DNA from: JABDLO01 sp041749255
GTDB lineage: Bacteria > Bacteroidota > Bacteroidia > Chitinophagales > Saprospiraceae
Length of the DNA: 64,000 nucleotides
Assembly: GCA_041749255.1 (NCBI GenBank)
Contig: JBGTBR010000053.1
Coordinates: 1 to 64,000, forward strand
Direction: 5' to 3'
Position numbers and translations under genes: made by a program. Of the stretch, positions 59,235 through 64,000 are shown one piece after another. The notes beneath the pieces were generated by a model. That model was not told the DNA's origin and did not search any database. It saw nothing but the letters and a program-made list of their open reading frames with translations. Numbering within the stretch: the first letter of the stretch is position 1; every line of letters starts with the position of its first letter.

Positions 59235-60218
59235 TTACCAACCTAAAATATATGCAAAAATAAGAGGTGCTACTATTGTAGCATCCGATTCTATAATAAA
59301 TTTTGGTGATTCTGCTGACAGTTTTCCCCAGGTAATTTTTTCGTTTGGCACGGCTCCTGAGTAACCGCCATAACTTGTGGTTGAATCACTTATTTGGCAA
59401 AAATACGACCAAACAGGAATGCTGTTTTTACGCAAGTCCTGATGTAGCATAGGTACTACACAAATGGGGAAATCGCCTGCTATACCTCCTCCAATCTGAA
59501 GAAAACCTACTCCTTTATCTCCTGCATTCTTTTCATACCAATCTGCCAATGAAATCATATATTCGATGCCAGACTTCACGGTCGATGGCTTATAGCCGTC
59601 TTCAATACAATGGGCTGCAAAAAAATTACCACAAGTAGAATCTTCCCAGCCAGGTACAATAATAGGAATATTTTTCTTTGCAGCAGCCAGCAACCATGAG
59701 TTTTCAGGATTAATTTGATAACTGCTTTCCAATGATCCGTCCAATAAAATCTTGTAAAAGAATTCATGAGGAAAAAATCTCTCATTTTTACTGTTTGCCG
59801 AACCCCATACATTCACCAATTGTTTTTCTATCCTCCTCATCGCTTCCATTTCAGGAATGCAAGTGTCCGTAACTCTATTGAAATGCTCTGCCAGTAAATT
59901 TAATTCATCTGCAGGACTCAAATCCCTGTAATTAGGTATCCTCTTATAGTGTTTGTGAGCAACCAGATTAAAAACATCTTCTTCAAGATTGGCCCCGGTA
60001 CAACTTATAATATGAACTTTGTCCTGCCTTATCATTTCAGCCAGGGATTTTCCAAGTTCTGCAGTACTCATTGCACCTGCCATGGTGATCATCATTTTAT
60101 GACCATTTTTAAGTTGCTCTTCATAAGCAACGGCAGCATCCACTAGAGCGGCAGCATTAAAATGCTTAAAGTGTTCTGTTATAAAACTTGATACAGGACC
60201 TTTATTCATTATTTTCAA
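59235..60218 (-). CDS. deoxyhypusine synthase-like enzyme (aminobutyl transferase)
   Basis: A 327-residue member of the deoxyhypusine synthase family. Bacteria lack eIF5A, and such relatives are known as homospermidine-synthase-like enzymes that move an aminobutyl group from a polyamine to an amine. The catalytic Lys of human DHS (Ser-Trp-Gly-Lys) is kept as Lys299 in Thr-Trp-Gly-Lys, and the Glu six residues before it is kept as Glu293. The NAD-binding Gly-Gly-Gly segment (243-245) is present. Its first codons overlap the agmatinase stop by 17 bases, so putrescine supply is coupled to it. Confidence 0.83.
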   Translation of the reverse strand: MKIMNKGPVSSFITEHFKHFNAAALVDAAVAYEEQLKNGHKMMITMAGAMSTAELGKSLAEMIRQDKVHIISCTGANLEEDVFNLVAHKHYKRIPNYRDLSPADELNLLAEHFNRVTDTCIPEMEAMRRIEKQLVNVWGSANSKNERFFPHEFFYKILLDGSLESSYQINPENSWLLAAAKKNIPIIVPGWEDSTCGNFFAAHCIEDGYKPSTVKSGIEYMISLADWYEKNAGDKGVGFLQIGGGIAGDFPICVVPMLHQDLRKNSIPVWSYFCQISDSTTSYGGYSGAVPNEKITWGKLSAESPKFIIESDATIVAPLIFAYILGW

Positions 60219-61053
60219 ATTTATAGCTTAACATTTTATAATACAACTTTGCTGCCAAAAACTGTGATGATGGATTGTTTGGAATTGGGGCTAACTCTAC
60301 TATATCAAAGCCCACTACATTCTTTTCAGTAAAAACTTTGTATAAATACTCCAAAGTGGAATACCAGGACAAGCCACCCGGTTCCGGCGTTCCGGTAGCA
60401 GGCATGATGGAGGGATCCAATGCATCCAGATCGATTGTAATATAAACATTATCTTTCATTTTTTCAATAGAATCAAGCATCCACAGATCTGAGTTGTGCA
60501 TCTCATGAGCAAAATAACAGTGAAACGGATCCAAATACTCAACCTCTGATACATCCATGCTCCGGATTCCTACCTGGATTAGGTGTGCGTTTTGACTGGC
60601 ATCATGTACTGCACATGCATGACTGTAGGGAGATCCTTCATATGAGGGCCTCAAGTCGGCATGGGCATCTATCTGCAATATGGTGATATTGTCAAAATGT
60701 TCGTAAAATGCTTTTATTATCCCTATCGAAATAGAGTGCTCACCGCCAAAAAATGTAAGAAATTTACCGGTTGTGAGCATTTCCCTGGTGTTAGAGTACA
60801 CTGTAGAAAACATTTGCTCCGGAGAGTTGAATCCACTCAATTCAGGGAGTAGATATATCCCCCGTTTATATACTTCCGACCCAGTCTCAATATCGTACAA
60901 TTCCATATTTTCAGCAGCATGCATAAAAGCTTCAAATCCAAGATCTGCTCCTTTACCCCATGAACTAGTTCCATCATAAGGTATACTTTGTAAATAAATA
61001 GCAGAAGAAGCCTTTTGGGCAAATTCAGCTGGTATCCCGGCAAAAGTTTTCAT
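60202..61053 (-). CDS. speB: agmatinase (arginase/ureohydrolase family)
   Basis: A 283-residue ureohydrolase converting agmatine to putrescine and urea. Mn-binding motifs are Gly-Gly-Glu-His-Ser (near 104), Asp-Ala-His-Ala-Asp (near 126) and Thr-Ile-Asp-Leu-Asp-Ala-Leu-Asp-Pro (near 206), followed by Ala-Thr-Gly-Thr-Pro-Glu-Pro-Gly-Gly, a signature of agmatinase rather than arginase. The genes on each side (arginine decarboxylase, polyamine aminobutyl transferase) fit this role. Confidence 0.9.
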   Translation of the reverse strand: MKTFAGIPAEFAQKASSAIYLQSIPYDGTSSWGKGADLGFEAFMHAAENMELYDIETGSEVYKRGIYLLPELSGFNSPEQMFSTVYSNTREMLTTGKFLTFFGGEHSISIGIIKAFYEHFDNITILQIDAHADLRPSYEGSPYSHACAVHDASQNAHLIQVGIRSMDVSEVEYLDPFHCYFAHEMHNSDLWMLDSIEKMKDNVYITIDLDALDPSIMPATGTPEPGGLSWYSTLEYLYKVFTEKNVVGFDIVELAPIPNNPSSQFLAAKLYYKMLSYKFENNE

Positions 61054-61059
61054 AATAAC

Positions 61060-62472
61060 TTACATGTTATAGCCTAATATCTCGAGCATATCTTCGACTG
61101 ATTGCTCGTTTCGATAAATAGTATCCACAAAATTTCCCTTTTCATCCCTGTCGATAATAATGTGCTTTGGAGCCGGTATAAGGCAATGCTTTATACCCCC
61201 GTAACCACTGATGGAGTCCTGGTAGGCTCCTGTATGAAAAAATCCAATGTACAAAGGTTCCTTATCTTTTTCACTGTATTTAGGTAAATGAACCTGTTGA
61301 TTTAAGTCTTCAGAGTTATAATAATCCGAGTGATCACAACTTATGCCTCCAATATTAACCCTTGAATATTCATTATGCCATTTATTTACAGGCAATAAAA
61401 TAAATTTTTCAAATATAGACCATGAATCTGGAATAGTATTCATTAAACTATTATCGACAATATACCAAAGTTCTGCATCATTTTGCAATTTTTGCTCTAA
61501 CACCTGAAATATTATGGCTCCACTTTCGCCTACAGTATACTTTCCAAACTCAGTAAAAATATCAGGTTCATCTATCCCCTCTTCAGTGCAAATGGACTTT
61601 AGATTTGAAACGATTTCATTGATCATATTTTCATAATCATAGGTAAAACCCAAATTATTCCTGATAGGAAAACCACCACCCAAGTTAATGGCTCTCAATG
61701 AAGGGCACAGTTTTTTAAGTTCTACAAAAGTTTTCATGGCTTTTTGAAATTCCCCCCAATAATACATATTATCCTTTATCCCGGAATCCACAAAAAAGTG
61801 TAACATTTTAAGATCAAGATACTTATTGTTGGCAATTTCGGTATTATAAAACTCCACAATTTCCCTTTGTGGAATTCCCAGTCTTGAAGTATAATAAGCT
61901 GATTGAGGCTCTTCGTCAATAGCCATACGAATACCCATTTTCACCTTGACCTTCATTCTTTTAGCTATTCTTGTAATCCTGGCCAGTTCATTTTTAGAAT
62001 CAAGAACGATGATGGAGTTTTTAAAACCTTTATTTTGCAACTCCATTATTTTGTTTAGATAGTCGTCTGTTTTATACCCATTATGTACAATAATGGTTGA
62101 TTGACTTAATTTTCCTGTTTTATGAAGGTTTTCAATAAGATCTATGTCAAAAGAGGATGAAGTCTCTAAATGTACGCCCTCGCTTAATGCGGCATTAATC
62201 ACATGGGAAAAGTGACAACACTTTGTACAGTAACAATAGTAATACTGACCTTTATACTTATTCTTTTTTATTGCTCTGTTAAAGAGGTTTCTGGCTCTCC
62301 TTATTTGTTCCCCTATTCTTGGTAAATAAATTAATTTAAATGGAGTGCCGTATTTTTCTATTAAATATCTTAAAGATACTCCATGAAACGTAAGATATCC
62401 ATCTCTAAGATCAAATCCTTCCTGAGGAAAATAGTAGGTCTGGTCGACAAGATCAAAGTAGGTGTTTTTCAT
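61060..62472 (-). CDS. speA: arginine decarboxylase (fold III PLP enzyme)
   Basis: A 470-residue PLP enzyme of the alanine-racemase-like decarboxylase group, in a compact form known from Bacteroidota. PLP Lys84 sits in Tyr-Cys-Tyr-Cys-Thr-Lys-Cys. Other landmarks are Ile-Asn-Leu-Gly-Gly-Gly-Phe-Pro (PLP phosphate loop, near 260) and Phe-His-Thr-Gly-Ala-Tyr-Gln near the C-terminus. Its place 6 bases before agmatinase supports arginine as substrate, giving agmatine. Ornithine or diaminopimelate decarboxylase is less likely. It is shorter than the 630-aa E. coli SpeA. Confidence 0.85.
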   Translation of the reverse strand: MKNTYFDLVDQTYYFPQEGFDLRDGYLTFHGVSLRYLIEKYGTPFKLIYLPRIGEQIRRARNLFNRAIKKNKYKGQYYYCYCTKCCHFSHVINAALSEGVHLETSSSFDIDLIENLHKTGKLSQSTIIVHNGYKTDDYLNKIMELQNKGFKNSIIVLDSKNELARITRIAKRMKVKVKMGIRMAIDEEPQSAYYTSRLGIPQREIVEFYNTEIANNKYLDLKMLHFFVDSGIKDNMYYWGEFQKAMKTFVELKKLCPSLRAINLGGGFPIRNNLGFTYDYENMINEIVSNLKSICTEEGIDEPDIFTEFGKYTVGESGAIIFQVLEQKLQNDAELWYIVDNSLMNTIPDSWSIFEKFILLPVNKWHNEYSRVNIGGISCDHSDYYNSEDLNQQVHLPKYSEKDKEPLYIGFFHTGAYQDSISGYGGIKHCLIPAPKHIIIDRDEKGNFVDTIYRNEQSVEDMLEILGYNM

Positions 62473-62821
62473 TCTTTATTTTAAATGATAAAGGTATTTT
62501 AATTTGATGGTGCAAATAAAAATGAAATAGTTGAATACATACTTCCAAAACTAAATTATTTTACTCATAAAGACAAAATAAGAGTTCATGTATTAAACTT
62601 TTACAAAATACATACATCGAAATTGATTAGAACATCTTTTTACTCAAAAAATTCTTTTTTAGGACATTTTTTTGGTTGAATGGAACAAATCGTATAAATT
62701 CCTGGCTTTTATATTACCTTGTATTTAGAAATAATCATGTATGATGTCAGTATAAACAACTTATGCTGGTAAAATTATGAATAAGACTATTTGTTAAAAT
62801 TTTTTAATAAGTATTACAATC
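62473..62821. other. divergent intergenic region
   Basis: A 349-base AT-rich spacer between the divergent polyamine run and the phosphatase gene. It must hold promoters for both, but I see no TAnnTTTG box, palindrome or small gene that stands out. Confidence 0.5.
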
Positions 62822-64000
62822 ATGATGAAACTCCGATTTAATCGTATTACAAACTTTTTTATTGTATCTCTGCTATTGATTTTCCTTAATAATAATATTA
62901 ATGGACAAGGGATTACAAATTACTATGACGGACCCTATATTGATTATGAGGGCAATGACCTAAGAATAAGATGGGTAGAGAAAGGATTTAATCGGGATAC
63001 ATTAATCCCAATGAAAGAAGCTACTATTTTTGAAAGATCTGGACTTCCCAAAGTTGATTTATCAGATCTAACTATTGCTCCTGCCACCCAATGGGAATAT
63101 GACTATGTTAATCATTTTATAGCACTCAGCGATTTACATGGTCAATTTGATATTTTTATTGAATTGCTGAAAAAGCATCAAGTGATCAGTGAAAATAGAG
63201 AGTGGATATTCGGATCCAATCACCTCATTATTACAGGCGACCATTTTAGCCGGGGAGATAAAGTAATGGAAATATTGTGGTTTCTTTTTCATCTTGAAAA
63301 ACAAGCTGCAAAAGAAGGAGGCCACGTCCACGTCCTTTTGGGCAATCACGAGCTGATGACTCTCAATAATGATCTCAGGTATATGAATAGAAAATATGCC
63401 TATACAGCGGGTGTTTTGCAAATAAGGTATGATCATTTATTTTCTGATAAAAGTGTGCTAGGTCAATGGCTGAAATCAAAAAATGTGTCCATTATTGTCA
63501 ATGATTTTCTTTTTATACATGGGGGCATATCAGAAAAAGTAATGGACAAGAATTTAACTGTAAATGATATCAACATATACTTTAAGGACAAAATCATGAC
63601 AGGCAACCCGGATATCATTTACAGAGATGAAGTAGCAAATCTTTTAGCTGGAGATGACGGTCCTCTCTGGTACAGAGGGTATGCAGATACATCAATGTAT
63701 AAAGAAGCGGATTTCAATAGAGTTTTAGATTTTTACAACGTGAGCAACGTCATTGTGGGTCATACCAGCATGCCCCAGATACTTTCCCGCTTTAACAATA
63801 AATTAATATTTATTGATTGCAACATTAAAATGGGACAAACAGGTGAAGTGCTAATTTGGGATGAAAACCAATTCTTCAGGGGTAAATTAAATGGGGATAT
63901 TCTACCCTTACAACATACCGAAAATGAAATTCAAAGAGTGAGTTTATTTGAATATATTCACAAATTAACACCTCCTTCTGTTCCGGTAAAAATAGAATTA
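62822..64000 (+). CDS. secreted metallophosphatase (PPP family), cut by the window edge
   Basis: The first 393 codons of a secreted PPP-type phosphatase; the 3' end is outside the window. A signal peptide (about 1-30, ending Ile-Asn-Gly-Gln) is present. The metal motifs appear in order: Ser-Asp-Leu-His-Gly-Gln near 99-104, Gly-Asp-His-Phe-Ser-Arg-Gly (usually GDxxDRG; the Asp is Ser here), Leu-Gly-Asn-His-Glu, His-Gly-Gly-Ile and Gly-His-Thr-Ser. Shewanella-like protein phosphatases show such a pattern. Substrate unknown. Confidence 0.82.
   Translation, partial: MMKLRFNRITNFFIVSLLLIFLNNNINGQGITNYYDGPYIDYEGNDLRIRWVEKGFNRDTLIPMKEATIFERSGLPKVDLSDLTIAPATQWEYDYVNHFIALSDLHGQFDIFIELLKKHQVISENREWIFGSNHLIITGDHFSRGDKVMEILWFLFHLEKQAAKEGGHVHVLLGNHELMTLNNDLRYMNRKYAYTAGVLQIRYDHLFSDKSVLGQWLKSKNVSIIVNDFLFIHGGISEKVMDKNLTVNDINIYFKDKIMTGNPDIIYRDEVANLLAGDDGPLWYRGYADTSMYKEADFNRVLDFYNVSNVIVGHTSMPQILSRFNNKLIFIDCNIKMGQTGEVLIWDENQFFRGKLNGDILPLQHTENEIQRVSLFEYIHKLTPPSVPVKIEL

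Overview
The window looks like a chromosomal segment of a Bacteroidota bacterium, most likely of the Saprospiria/Chitinophagia side. The support is AT-rich DNA, no Shine-Dalgarno pattern, several TAnnTTTG-type -7 boxes, a SusC/SusD/SusE locus, a secreted protein with a type IX secretion (T9SS) sorting tail, a PorE-like OmpA lipoprotein, a fused SecDF and a futalosine-pathway menaquinone gene. Placement below phylum is inference. I see no rRNA, tRNA, CRISPR array, transposase or phage genes.

Layout. 0.2-1.6 kb: three-gene exosortase locus. 1.6-1.95 kb: repeat-rich spacer. 1.9-6.6 kb: outer-membrane barrel, then a sugar cassette of symporter, GH100-like invertase and small-molecule kinase. 6.8-7.5 kb: AlkD-like protein. 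7.5-16.3 kb: hydroxyproline catabolism, with an AraC regulator divergent from deaminase, semialdehyde dehydrogenase, 2-epimerase and D-amino-acid oxidase genes; a convergent operon holds a Cys/Thr proline-racemase homologue predicted to be trans-3-hydroxy-L-proline dehydratase. 16.5-21 kb: membrane barrel, mqnB, DUF3810 protease-like protein, etfA and etfB.

21.2-24.4 kb: an accessory island. Two 326-bp direct repeats, about 92% identical by eye, bracket small lipoproteins and broken coding tails; this resembles a decaying toxin/immunity cassette region. 24.5-27.5 kb: LVIVD-repeat lipoprotein operon with a LacI-type palindrome upstream. 27.5-36 kb: UbiA-like protein, M42 peptidase, pyrE, Nudix protein, GDPD lipoprotein, YheT-like hydrolase lacking its catalytic His, and leuS. 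36-45.3 kb: a 1338-residue SprB-repeat T9SS cargo, a PorE-like lipoprotein and secDF.

45.5-53.9 kb: a starch-type polysaccharide utilisation locus (GH13, SusE-like, SusD, SusC). Its SusD carries about 200 inserted residues homologous to the tandem glycan-binding modules of the neighbouring SusE. 54.2-62.5 kb: a long co-directional minus-strand run of arginine decarboxylase, agmatinase, deoxyhypusine-synthase-like enzyme, a Lys-rich 54-aa protein, an acidic 111-aa protein, two ATP-grasp proteins, an AstE-like metallohydrolase and a DUF1080 lipoprotein. Polyamine synthesis next to two ligase-fold proteins and an amidase-fold protein is the best candidate here for an undescribed pathway. A truncated PPP-type phosphatase gene runs off the right edge.
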